A stretch of DNA of 37,984 nt from Saccharofermentans sp. GTDB lineage: Bacteria; Bacillota; Clostridia; Saccharofermentanales; Saccharofermentanaceae. Under the pieces are notes generated by a model. The model saw only the letters and a program-made list of their open reading frames with translations. It did not search any database and was not told the DNA's origin. The position numbers and the translations under genes were made by a program. The stretch is from assembly GCA_024688685.1 (NCBI GenBank), contig JAILDX010000033.1, positions 1-37,984 on the forward strand. Direction: 5' to 3'. This document shows positions 1 to 7,268 of the stretch, in pieces (the stretch's first letter is position 1; every line of letters begins with the position of its first letter).

Positions 1-42
1 TAGAATTTCCTCTTGGCTTAAAGTAATATTCAATTGAGCCAT
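1..42 (-). CDS. IS256-family transposase, N-terminal fragment (runs off the window)
   Basis: Fourteen codons read MAQLNITLSQEEIL from an ATG at 42 towards the window edge. This matches the start of many IS256-family (mutator-type) DDE transposases as I remember them. A strong Shine-Dalgarno (AAGGAGG on the minus strand, about 51-57) lies at normal spacing. The remaining protein is outside the window, so it cannot be said whether the gene is intact. The identification rests on the short N-terminus plus the IS256-like terminal sequence just upstream (111-135), and the two agree. Confidence 0.75.
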   Translation of the reverse strand, partial: MAQLNITLSQEEIL

Positions 43-140
43 TTTCTTAACCTCCTTAATTGTTCTGGACAAACAAATTATACTAGGTTAAGTCACTTGG
101 CTCTTTTATTTTGAATTTACACAATTATACGGGCGCGGCC
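1..140 (-). mobile_element. End of an IS256-family insertion sequence
   Basis: The transposase start at 42 is followed outward by about 70 noncoding bases and then, on the minus strand, by CCGTATAATTGTGTAAA (132-116). The same string occurs in the terminal inverted repeat I recall for IS256 itself. The outer boundary is therefore near 133-140. The other end lies outside the window, so the 8-9 bp target duplication typical of the family cannot be confirmed. Confidence 0.6.
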
Positions 141-342
141 ATCCTTAGATCACAAAATTACAGCTTTCACATCTAAAAATCAGTTTTTATCCTTGTTGGG
201 GCACTCGAATCAGAGCAAAGTCGATTTTCTAACTTGTTATTCAGGAGAATTATAATTGAAATAATAACAACTTCGTCCCACAATGGGACAAAGTTGCGAT
301 GTGTATTAGAGTATTACCGCGATGATCAATAAGATTAACGGA
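141..342. other. Noncoding stretch with one hairpin
   Basis: There is no credible gene between the IS end and the remnant at 343. The only clear structure is an inverted repeat at 268-296: CAACTTCGTCCCA, a 3-base loop, then TGGGACAAAGTTG, a 13-bp stem with one mismatch. There is no U-tract on either side, so a standard intrinsic terminator is unlikely, although the position fits the 3' end of the minus-strand remnant at 343-656. Confidence 0.5.
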
Positions 343-656
343 TTACGATACAGTAAACTCTATGTCGTTGATAGTGATCTTTGCGATATTATTAATATCA
401 ACCAGTCTGTTAAACAGAATTATCTCACCGCCGGTATAAGTGCCACATCTGTATTGACAGTTCTCATGAGAATTATCTAATACAATATACTCAGAACCAT
501 CAGAATAGGTTATGGTGACTGTGCTGAGCCAATCTGTTGATTCCATCGGTATTCCGTTATCAAATGCAAAGGTTCTTGAAGTATCCCATTTCATTGAGAT
601 AGGAGAAGTCTTTATGGTATCACCAACATTTCCTGAATAAAGCCGGAAGTGATGCC
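343..656 (-). pseudogene. 3' remnant of an unidentified protein gene
   Basis: A minus-strand frame is open from a stop at about 656 down to the stop at 343. It has protein-like composition in its last 83 residues (from Met at 594): alternating beta-strand-like segments, a TYSDGSEYIVLDN stretch and a C-terminus ending VDINNIAKITINDIEFTVS. That ending resembles the terminal beta-sandwich of DUF4179-type extracellular proteins, by impression only. No ribosome binding site precedes the Met and no start codon precedes it in frame. I therefore read it as a truncated C-terminal remnant rather than a functional gene. A second open minus-strand frame at 612-809 could be its frameshifted continuation, but this is unproven. 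Confidence 0.4.
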
Positions 657-680
657 ATTATCCATAGCATCCCACATCTC

Positions 681-1175
681 ATGTCTTGTCATTGTGAGTT
701 CCCGATCTATAAATGTAATGTGGTTGCCTATGGCAGAACCGGATCTGTGAACCTCACTGTTCTGACTCATGTATTCACAGCAATAGAGTTTATCAGAAGA
801 TTCCTTCACTCGGATCTTGTAAAGAATATGGATATGAATGATACAGCATCTTTATCTTTAGATGTAAATGAGGGTATATTTAGTATTCAAAACCAATTTG
901 GAGAATCTGATTATGGCAAGATCAAGTATTCTAAAGACGCATTATTCTGGGTAGGCTATATGTATAGATATATTTCGTATACACGAGGGGTAACGACAAA
1001 GTTTGTTATGAATTATTTCCCGTACAAGCAATTGAATGAAGTCTATTATTCTTTTCACACCCAAGACCCTGAATGGTGCGTGCAAAGCTTATTGGAGATG
1101 AATGGTCAAAGCGAAGATGTGTTTGATAATAATCTGAGATTGAAGGCTGTAATATCTGCCAGAGGCGAGTACTAA
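681..1175 (+). CDS. Antitoxin-like protein, N-terminus uncertain
   Basis: A protein of up to 164 residues. From about residue 35 it resembles a small clostridial family I associate with toxin-antitoxin-like pairs, with the core KDALFWVGYMYRYISYT followed by YYSFHTQDPEW (a helical domain with a W/Y-rich core and a conserved HT.DP). The first about 34 residues look unlike the rest and no Shine-Dalgarno precedes 681. The true start may be later (ATG at 828) or the 5' end may have been lost when the neighbouring DNA decayed. The stop is 2 bases before the ATG of the GNAT gene, so the two are probably translated together. Function is not established. Family recognition is from memory. Confidence 0.5.
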   Translation: MSCHCEFPIYKCNVVAYGRTGSVNLTVLTHVFTAIEFIRRFLHSDLVKNMDMNDTASLSLDVNEGIFSIQNQFGESDYGKIKYSKDALFWVGYMYRYISYTRGVTTKFVMNYFPYKQLNEVYYSFHTQDPEWCVQSLLEMNGQSEDVFDNNLRLKAVISARGEY

Positions 1176-1177
1176 AA

Positions 1178-1645
1178 ATGGAATTACGAGAACTAAATAA
1201 AAACGAGACAGACTTGCTGAAAGATTTCCTCTACGAGGCGATCTTTATCCCGGAAGGTGCAGAAGCACCTGAGCGATCGATCATCAGTCGGCCGGAGCTG
1301 AAGATCTATTATGAGGATTTCGGGACAGGCAGGGCGGATTACTGTATTGTCGCGGATGATAATTGCAGAATGATCGGTGCGGTCTGGACGCGCATCATGA
1401 ATGATTATGGTCATGTGGACGACGAGACTCCTTCATTTGCCATATCGTTATACAAGGAATATCGCGGTCAGGGTATCGGAACGCAGCTGATGAAGGCAAT
1501 GTTGAAACTGCTCAAAGAGAAAGGTTTTGAGCGCGCATCACTGGCGGTGCAGAAGGGTAATTATGCTTTCAGGATGTATGAGAAAGCCGGATTCAGGATC
1601 GTTGATGAGAATGATGAAGAGTTCATTATGGTATGTGATCTGTGA
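1178..1645 (+). CDS. GNAT-family N-acetyltransferase
   Basis: A 155-residue protein with the typical GNAT fold order. The acetyl-CoA pyrophosphate-binding motif A appears as YRGQGIGTQLMKAMLKLL, followed by motif B (NYAFRMYEKAGF). Members transfer an acetyl group from acetyl-CoA to an amine; the substrate cannot be deduced. The gene starts 2 bases after the antitoxin-like gene, which suggests co-translation. That pairing raises the possibility of a GNAT-type toxin, but a housekeeping acetyltransferase is equally likely because no toxin-specific motif can be recognised. Confidence 0.85.
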   Translation: MELRELNKNETDLLKDFLYEAIFIPEGAEAPERSIISRPELKIYYEDFGTGRADYCIVADDNCRMIGAVWTRIMNDYGHVDDETPSFAISLYKEYRGQGIGTQLMKAMLKLLKEKGFERASLAVQKGNYAFRMYEKAGFRIVDENDEEFIMVCDL

Positions 1646-1684
1646 GTAAAATATACGGGACTTTCGTTGGTGTTCCCTGCCTTA

Positions 1685-1693
1685 TGTTATAAT
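1685..1693 (+). promoter_or_regulatory. Orphan extended -10 promoter
   Basis: TGTTATAAT is a perfect extended -10 element (TG at 1685-1686, TATAAT at 1688-1693). No good -35 is seen. The only thing downstream is the start-less remnant frame at 1712-1918, so the promoter probably belonged to a decayed gene. Confidence 0.4.
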
Positions 1694-1711
1694 ATGTGGG
1701 AAAAGTACTGA

Positions 1712-1918
1712 TTATCAGAAGGAAGCAGCTTTGATCTGTGTGACGGACTTTACCAAAAGATATCTGTCATACTCGACGCTAAGATCGATATAATCCTTTT
1801 CCAGATAATCTCAACTATCGGCGCATTTGCGATATGGGAGGCTGCTTCCATCTGGATCGTGGAGAATCCGGCGCTTACATTAACAAAGGTGATCAATAAA
1901 AACTGCAGAACAGTTTAA
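1712..1918 (+). pseudogene. 3' remnant of a small membrane-protein gene
   Basis: An open frame of 68 codons with no ATG, GTG or TTG start. It begins right after an in-frame TGA at 1709 and ends at TAA 1916-1918. The translation contains a plausible membrane helix and soluble tail (DIILFQIISTIGAFAIWEAA, then SIWIVENPALTLTKV), giving it a real-protein look. It faces the histidine kinase gene tail to tail. The overlap of the two frames disappears if the kinase originally stopped at 1935 (see the kinase entry). I do not recognise the family with certainty. Confidence 0.4.
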
Positions 1919-2809
1919 CCCTCGAGTTTGTCTCTCAGAACTGAAGCTCAACAGTAAGCTTTCCGTCATTATGCTCCCTCCGGTACTCTCAATAAGTTCT
2001 CTTGCGATAGAAAGCCCAAGGCCTGTTGAGTTTTTGCTGTCTTTAACCGTGTAATACTTATCGAACATCTTTGATACCTGAACAGGAGTCAGATCGGGAG
2101 CGTCGTTTATGACTGTAACTTTCCTGTCCGGCGTGAGCGTGATGACAAGTGATGAGGATGCGTATTTCGCGACGTTGCTGAAGATGTTGTCGAAGATGCG
2201 CATCATTGTCCTGCGGCTGCAGTTTACTGTAACAGTTTCATCCGGGAAAGACACGGAGGGCGTGATGCCGTGTGCTTTGAACTCGTTGTAGAAGGAAAGC
2301 AGACTGTCTTCGATTATGCGCTGAAGATCAAGGTCTTCCGTTGACAGCTGTGAGTCGTAATGTGTGTCGGCGGAGACTGAATACTTGAACAGCTCGGAAG
2401 TCATGTCCTTGAGTTCAGCCGTTCTGTCGTTTATGCGGTCAAGATATTCCCTGCGCTTATTCTCATCTTTCTCGTCAGAAAGAAGGTCCATATACGAATT
2501 GATGGCCGTCAGCGGTGTGCGGAGATCGTGTGAGATCGCAGTGATATTCTCCTTCATTCTTCTGTCGCCATCCTGAAGAAATATGCGCTCACTGTGGAGT
2601 TCCTGAAGCTCATTATTCAGGTCGTTAGCAAGCTTCCTTGCGCTGCTGTCAGATGTTGATAAACGGAAAGCGGATGAGTTTGTCCCGTCAAGGTGATCCT
2701 TGACCTGTTCGTCAATCTCCGTAAAAGCGCGTCGCAGCAGGACGACCTTGATAAAAAGGGCGATCACTAAAGCCAGAAGAACAACGCACAGAACGATCAA
2801 TATCCACAT
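1880..2809 (-). CDS. Sensor histidine kinase (Cpr/BceS-type), 3' end probably frameshifted
   Basis: A 309-residue kinase with one N-terminal membrane helix (about 2-25) and no large sensor domain. H-box SHDLRTPL carries the phosphorylated His at about 94. The N-box is NIFSNVAKYA and the G-box STGLGLSIAREL. It is the last gene of an operon with the ABC transporter and response regulator, which it presumably phosphorylates. The final about 26 residues (after GGSIMTE) do not look like a kinase C-terminus. In the neighbouring frame the same DNA reads GKLTVELQF followed by a stop at 1937-1935, the usual ending of such kinases. A single-base deletion near 1964-1968 (real or a sequencing error) would explain this. 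Catalytic boxes are intact, so it may still function. Confidence 0.9.
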   Translation of the reverse strand: MWILIVLCVVLLALVIALFIKVVLLRRAFTEIDEQVKDHLDGTNSSAFRLSTSDSSARKLANDLNNELQELHSERIFLQDGDRRMKENITAISHDLRTPLTAINSYMDLLSDEKDENKRREYLDRINDRTAELKDMTSELFKYSVSADTHYDSQLSTEDLDLQRIIEDSLLSFYNEFKAHGITPSVSFPDETVTVNCSRRTMMRIFDNIFSNVAKYASSSLVITLTPDRKVTVINDAPDLTPVQVSKMFDKYYTVKDSKNSTGLGLSIARELIESTGGSIMTESLLLSFSSERQTRGLNCSAVFIDHLC

Positions 2810-2851
2810 ATTTCAGATTATATACTCGCCCTCCGATACTGTGCAAACGGA

Positions 2852-3937
2852 TCAGCTGATATTGCGTTTCTTTACGACCAGGCAGCCTGCTGCTATGAGT
2901 ATGATCTCATAGACCGAAGACACGGCGATATACCTCAGCAGCACGCCGTCGCGGTACATCGGATATACATAAAACATCATTGTTTCCATAGGCAGGATCG
3001 CCACGTTCATACGCCATAAGACTCTGGATACGGCGACTTTGGTATCACCCGAATAATTCTGATTCAGTTTATCTGAGGAAAAATCCGTATACAGGGATCC
3101 GTCTTCTTTATAAACGCTAAACAGATTAAAATCACTTACCGGCATATACCACTCAAATCCGCTGTCATGCTTCTCGCTGTTCTCGAGGAATTTGCTGAAT
3201 ACTTTATTGTCCGATTCATATTTGCAGTCAAATGCAGCGGTAAGATCAAGCGCGTTATTCACGATGGCAAAAACTGTAACACATGCAACGATAACCAGTA
3301 TTGACTTTAGCGGCCTCTGTGTCATAAAGACGATAAAGATGACGAGTGTTCCCGCAAGAGCACCCACCAGAAGTTCAGCCAGGATGAATACAAGAAGTGA
3401 CGGAACATGGATCAGCGGATACATGCCTGCTACGATCGCGAAAATGGCCGCCGCCAAACCCGAGACTGCCGCAAACACTGTCAAAAGGATCATATAGACG
3501 ATTACCGATGTGATAAAGATCTTTCGCTTTGTGAGCCCCGCCGAGACCATATTGCGGATGGCTCCTTTACTGAACATCTCACCATAAAAGATGACGGCAT
3601 AGAGCAACGCGATGATAAGGACGAAGATGCTGATAATAACCGTCAGTTTATCTGTGCTGATAGCATTATTGAGTGAATCCCTGTAAAGGATATCGTGTCC
3701 CGGGACGTTGTGCACCATATTATCTCCCATCACGATATGCTTGTGGACATTGAGCGAATCCTCTTCCTCATAGTTCACGGTGATAGTCTGATCATACTGT
3801 GACTGTGCATGATTCTTCAGATCTGCTCCGCCGTCGTTAACGAAGAGGATCGTGCCCCCGATGCAGATCAGAACTGCGATATAGAAGAAAACGTCATGTA
3901 CTGCTCTGTATAGCATTGACTTGATCATCTTAAGCAT
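2852..3937 (-). CDS. ABC-2-type transporter permease (second of a paralogous pair)
   Basis: 361 residues with an N-terminal membrane helix, a long extracytoplasmic segment (about 35-95), a cluster of hydrophobic helices (about 95-225), a second outer loop and a final helix ending in VVKKRNIS. It is clearly paralogous to the preceding permease. The two share NYEEEDSLNVHK/SYEEEDPLLINK, the FYGEMFSKGAIRNMVSAG/FFGEMFTDDAIRNMVTIK box, AGMYPLIHVPSLL/AGMYPLIYAPAFI and YPMYRDG near the C-terminus. Paired permeases with one ATPase are typical of lantibiotic-immunity (LanFEG) and CprABC transporters. It lies 10 bases after the first permease. Confidence 0.85.
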   Translation of the reverse strand: MLKMIKSMLYRAVHDVFFYIAVLICIGGTILFVNDGGADLKNHAQSQYDQTITVNYEEEDSLNVHKHIVMGDNMVHNVPGHDILYRDSLNNAISTDKLTVIISIFVLIIALLYAVIFYGEMFSKGAIRNMVSAGLTKRKIFITSVIVYMILLTVFAAVSGLAAAIFAIVAGMYPLIHVPSLLVFILAELLVGALAGTLVIFIVFMTQRPLKSILVIVACVTVFAIVNNALDLTAAFDCKYESDNKVFSKFLENSEKHDSGFEWYMPVSDFNLFSVYKEDGSLYTDFSSDKLNQNYSGDTKVAVSRVLWRMNVAILPMETMMFYVYPMYRDGVLLRYIAVSSVYEIILIAAGCLVVKKRNIS

Positions 3938-3947
3938 ATAACACCTC

Positions 3948-5078
3948 TCAGTTCAGATTGCGCTTACGGACGATATAACATCCTGCTGTAAAAAGCAGCA
4001 CCATATATCCTGAAGACACTGCCGCATATCTCGTCATCAGTCCGTCGCGGTACATCGGATAGATGAACCACATCATCATCTCGCAAGGGTAATACATTAT
4101 ATTGGCGCGGAAGAATGTGCGGGCGGTCATGCTCTTTACTGTTCCGGGGTAATGCTCATTTAATTCATCAGAGGCAAAATCGATCGTAAGATCTTCCGAA
4201 GGAACATATACTCTCCCGATACGGAAATCATCGACAGGAAGATACCATTCTTTATCGCCGAGCATAAGATATCCGCCTTTGAAAAAAGTCTCCATCTGTT
4301 TCTCATCCATCGCATAACTGTTCTCGAACGGTGCGCCGGGATATGTTCCGGAACCAAAGATCATGTATGTAAATGCCGCGAGCATCGCGAAGAATATGAA
4401 TGACAGCATCGGATTCTGAACAATGAATAAAACGAAGATATAAAACGAAGTAAGAGTAACTGTTATAAGCAGACCGACGAGCACTGCAGTTATAAAAGCC
4501 GGCGCGTATATCAGCGGATACATTCCGGCAATAAGTATGCATGCGCACAGGACTGCAAACACTGCCAGATACATTGCGGTGCATACACCTGCGTTGACGA
4601 TAAGTGCTGACAGATAGATCTGCTCTTTGCGCGTTTTTATCGTGACCATATTGCGTATGGCATCATCGGTAAACATCTCGCCGAAGAAGACAGTTGCGAG
4701 TATCCCGTCGGCAGCGAATATCATCACCATTACTATGGCCAGGAGAGTGCTCACTGAAGCGACGTTATAACATGACATCGTGTACTTATATGTCTGCCCC
4801 GGGACATTATCAAAAATGCCTCCGATCACGTTCTGAGTCAGCTTGTTTATCAGCAGGGGATCCTCTTCCTCGTAGCTGACATACATTTCTTCTTCAGTCT
4901 CTGTCTGATGGTTGTGCACCAAATATGTCTCATGGTTTTTCAGTGTGCCGGAAGACAGACCGTTGAAGTCTCCGAAGAAGAACATGACTGCTTCACATAC
5001 GATAAGTGCCGCGAAGATCACATAGAACAGTTTGCTGTGCAAAAGCCTGTATATCATTGACCTTAAGATGCGTGACAT
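3948..5078 (-). CDS. ABC-2-type transporter permease (first of a paralogous pair)
   Basis: 376 residues from the ATG at 5078 (MSRILRSMIYRLL). This start is preferred over the longer frame at 5129 because a GGAGGG site precedes it and it sits 1 base from the end of the ATPase gene, indicating translational coupling. It has six or so membrane helices with a large outer loop after the first, and the shared EMF..(D/G)AIRNMV cytoplasmic box that probably contacts the ATPase. It is paralogous to the next gene, so the transporter is likely a heterodimer of two permeases with two ATPase copies. Substrate is unknown; by analogy an antimicrobial peptide. Confidence 0.87.
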   Translation of the reverse strand: MSRILRSMIYRLLHSKLFYVIFAALIVCEAVMFFFGDFNGLSSGTLKNHETYLVHNHQTETEEEMYVSYEEEDPLLINKLTQNVIGGIFDNVPGQTYKYTMSCYNVASVSTLLAIVMVMIFAADGILATVFFGEMFTDDAIRNMVTIKTRKEQIYLSALIVNAGVCTAMYLAVFAVLCACILIAGMYPLIYAPAFITAVLVGLLITVTLTSFYIFVLFIVQNPMLSFIFFAMLAAFTYMIFGSGTYPGAPFENSYAMDEKQMETFFKGGYLMLGDKEWYLPVDDFRIGRVYVPSEDLTIDFASDELNEHYPGTVKSMTARTFFRANIMYYPCEMMMWFIYPMYRDGLMTRYAAVSSGYMVLLFTAGCYIVRKRNLN

Positions 5079-5079
5079 G

Positions 5080-5946
5080 TCAGCCCTCCAGAAGATTGAT
5101 GAAATAGCCTTCAAGGCTTGTGTCAACATAATTGAATTCGATCAGTTCGCAGCCTGCCTCTGAGGTAAGCATATTCAGTTCTGAGAGTGTGATGTCTCCC
5201 GTTATCGTCAGCTCATCATCGCCCGTGATCTCATATTCAAGGTTGTTGTCGTCGAGTGTTTTACACAGCGCTGACGTATCCGTAACATGTGCACGTACTG
5301 TCCTTCCTGAACCGCTGTGCATCTCCTCCGATCTGATCTGTTTGATGATCACGCCGTTATCTATGAAAGCGTAATCGGTGGCGATCCTTGCCAGCTCATC
5401 GAGAAGGTGACTGGAGATAATAAACGTAGTTCCGCGCTCCTTGCTGATCTTCAGGATAAGCTCTCTTATGCTTACGATACCTTGAGGATCCAGTCCGTTG
5501 ACTGGTTCATCGAGGATCACAAGATCGGGGAAACCGCAAAGCGCGATAGCAAGACCTAAGCGCTGGCGCATTCCGAATGAATACGACATGACGTGTTTCT
5601 TTCCCGCGATGTCGAGGCCAACCATCTCGATGATCTTCGGGATGTCATCGTAGGAGGTGAGACCAAGGTTCATGAACTGTATCTTGAGGTTATCGTATGC
5701 GTTGAGAGTCCTGTAATATGCTGGAGTATCAATGAGCGCTCCGATAACTGGACACTTGATATCGACCGTTCCCTTGTTCTGTTCCTGAAGACCTGAGATG
5801 ATCCTCATCAGTGTCGTCTTGCCGGCACCGTTCTTTCCAATAAGTCCGAAGATCGAGCCCTTGGGGACCTTTATCGAAACATCCTTCAGCGCTTCATGCT
5901 TCCCGTATCTCTTTACAAGTAAATCAGTCGTCAGAATATAATCCAT
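5080..5946 (-). CDS. ABC transporter ATP-binding protein (BcrA/CprA/LanF-like)
   Basis: A 288-residue ATPase. Walker A is GKNGAGKT (about 37-44), the signature YSFGMRQRLG, Walker B LVILDEPVNGLD, and the H-loop follows in ISSHLLDEL. The C-terminal about 70 residues form the extra domain seen in BcrA-type ATPases. A good Shine-Dalgarno (GGAGGTG) precedes the ATG. It is followed by two permease genes and preceded by the response regulator, so it energises export or expulsion of a substrate, probably an antimicrobial peptide acting on the envelope (inference from gene order). Confidence 0.93.
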   Translation of the reverse strand: MDYILTTDLLVKRYGKHEALKDVSIKVPKGSIFGLIGKNGAGKTTLMRIISGLQEQNKGTVDIKCPVIGALIDTPAYYRTLNAYDNLKIQFMNLGLTSYDDIPKIIEMVGLDIAGKKHVMSYSFGMRQRLGLAIALCGFPDLVILDEPVNGLDPQGIVSIRELILKISKERGTTFIISSHLLDELARIATDYAFIDNGVIIKQIRSEEMHSGSGRTVRAHVTDTSALCKTLDDNNLEYEITGDDELTITGDITLSELNMLTSEAGCELIEFNYVDTSLEGYFINLLEG

Positions 5947-5998
5947 GGCAGTACACCTCCATGGCTAGAGCATATAACAACAACGTTGCTGAAAACAG

Positions 5999-6655
5999 TT
6001 AAGAAATGGTTAACCTGAATCCGATGCCCCAGACCGCTTCGATCCCGACGTCAGACCCCGCCTGCTTGAGCTTGCGGCGCAGATTGCTCATGTGGACTTT
6101 CAGCGATTCCTCGACAAGATCAGGTGTGTATGCTGATGCCTTCTCCAGCAGTTCGGATCTTGATATAACGCGGTCCTGACATATAAGCAGCACTTTGATG
6201 ATCGCATACTCGGTAGGGGTCAGCTTTACGGCTTTTCCGTCTATAATGACCTGGTGAGATGACTCATCCATCGTCAGATTACCCAAGCTGTACGAAACAT
6301 CATTCTTCTTAAACCTCAGAGCCACCTCGATCCTCGCTAAGAGTTCCTTGTTATCGAAAGGTTTTGTCAAATAATCCACACATCCCAGCGAAAGGAGATC
6401 CACTTTATCTTCAACCGTACTCCTTGCACTCACGGCAATAACGGGTATGCCTGCATTTACTTTCCTGAGAAGCTCCTCACCGGTCGTATCTGGCAGCATA
6501 AGATCCATAAGTATCAGGTCAGGATTAGTTCTGATAAGAGGTTCTGCCTCGCCTCCCGTAAAAGCGCGCGAAACATCATAACCCTCACCTGTAAGGAGAC
6601 CATATAAAATGTTGTTGATATCCTGATCATCTTCGATAATGAGAATGCGTGCCAT
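5999..6655 (-). CDS. OmpR/PhoB-family response regulator
   Basis: 218 residues from the ATG at 6655 (MARILIIEDDQD). An upstream extension to 6799 is open but begins inside the divergent promoter and is not protein-like. The receiver domain has the acidic pair at 9-10, the phospho-acceptor Asp at about 51 (LILMDLMLPD) and the conserved Lys in LTKPFDN. The winged-helix DNA-binding domain ends in VWGIGFRLTIS. It is the first gene of the operon with the ABC transporter and kinase, and should activate that operon when phosphorylated by the kinase. No Shine-Dalgarno precedes this ATG, and the predicted transcription start falls on the ATG itself (leaderless; see the promoter entry). Confidence 0.93.
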   Translation of the reverse strand: MARILIIEDDQDINNILYGLLTGEGYDVSRAFTGGEAEPLIRTNPDLILMDLMLPDTTGEELLRKVNAGIPVIAVSARSTVEDKVDLLSLGCVDYLTKPFDNKELLARIEVALRFKKNDVSYSLGNLTMDESSHQVIIDGKAVKLTPTEYAIIKVLLICQDRVISRSELLEKASAYTPDLVEESLKVHMSNLRRKLKQAGSDVGIEAVWGIGFRLTIS

Positions 6656-6661
6656 ATGATA

Positions 6662-6690
6662 ATTATAAACTTCACACTGCACAGGTACAA
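6662..6690 (-). promoter_or_regulatory. Promoter of the response regulator/ABC/kinase operon, probably leaderless
   Basis: On the minus strand TTGTAC (6690-6685) is followed after 17 bases by TATAAT (6667-6662). The expected start point, 7 bases past the -10, is 6655, the A of the ATG. There is no room for a ribosome binding site, which predicts a leaderless mRNA. Confidence 0.6.
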
Positions 6691-6702
6691 TAATGTTGCA
6701 TA

Positions 6703-6731
6703 TTGGAGCAGCGTGAGTTATCTGATAAAAT
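6703..6731 (+). promoter_or_regulatory. Divergent promoter of the fumarate reductase-like operon, probably leaderless
   Basis: TTGGAG (6703-6708), a 17-base spacer, then TAAAAT (6726-6731) with an extended TG at 6723-6724. The predicted start point is about 6737-6738, which coincides with the GTG start codon at 6737. It interleaves with the minus-strand promoter within 80 bases. Confidence 0.5.
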
Positions 6732-6736
6732 AAGGT

Positions 6737-7267
6737 GTGAGACTTAAAAAGACAAATGCAGTAATCGCACTCATCACACTTCTGATATTTCTGGTTCACA
6801 GTCTGTACCAGACAGTATCGTATGTATTTCTGATCAGAGTTCCTGTGCTACCGCACATTTTGGGAGGAACCCTCACGCTGTTTTTTGTCGCGCACGCTGT
6901 GATATCGGTAATCATAATCTTTAAACGCAACGATACAGTCAAGATAGAATACTTCGGACAGAACAGGAAAACTGCGCTCCAGCGTGATCTTGGAATACTG
7001 TCATTTATACTGTTCTGGTTTCATCCGGAAACGGCAAGTCATTTGCCGAATATTGTTCTTACGGTCATCCAGGTGGTATTTTTCTGTATCGTGTTTGTTC
7101 ATATCGCGGTGTCATTCAGCAAGGCACTTGTTACGCTAGGAGCAATTCAGGATATGAATAAACTTAAGACTGTCGACAGAGTTACGGCCATTGTCTGTAC
7201 TGCTCTCTGTATAGTGATGAACTGCGTTGTCGTAACATCGCAGTGCGGTCTTTTCGCGGGGGTGTGA
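6737..7267 (+). CDS. Membrane anchor subunit of a fumarate reductase/succinate dehydrogenase-like complex
   Basis: 176 residues starting at GTG, with about four or five hydrophobic helices. Histidines sit in or near helices (LPHILG, FVAHAVIS, FHPETASH, FVHIAVS) and could ligate haem b, as in SdhC/FrdC-type anchors. Sequence similarity to a named family is not obvious; the assignment rests on topology and on lying 1 base before the flavoprotein gene. The role would be to hold the flavoprotein and iron-sulfur subunits at the membrane and pass electrons to or from quinone or another carrier. It could alternatively be an uncharacterised cytochrome-b-like protein. Confidence 0.6.
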   Translation: MRLKKTNAVIALITLLIFLVHSLYQTVSYVFLIRVPVLPHILGGTLTLFFVAHAVISVIIIFKRNDTVKIEYFGQNRKTALQRDLGILSFILFWFHPETASHLPNIVLTVIQVVFFCIVFVHIAVSFSKALVTLGAIQDMNKLKTVDRVTAIVCTALCIVMNCVVVTSQCGLFAGV

Positions 7268-7268
7268 A

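Noticed and set aside
141..149. Nine-base match ATCCTTAGA shared with 37873-37881 as an IS target duplication
   Set aside because: On the right it lies on the inner side of the IS-like end, so the geometry does not fit a target duplication; probably chance.
612..809. Minus-strand 65-codon frame opposite the antitoxin-like gene
   Set aside because: No start signal and no recognisable family; could be a frameshifted continuation of the 343-656 remnant but not supportable as a gene.
1880..6655. Lantibiotic biosynthesis cluster
   Set aside because: Only the immunity/sensing-type genes (transporter and two-component system) are present; no precursor peptide or modification enzymes were seen.
5999..6799. 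Longer form of the response regulator starting at 6799
   Set aside because: The extra 48 residues cover the promoter region, are rich in Cys/His/Tyr without domain likeness, and the receiver domain begins normally at the ATG 6655.
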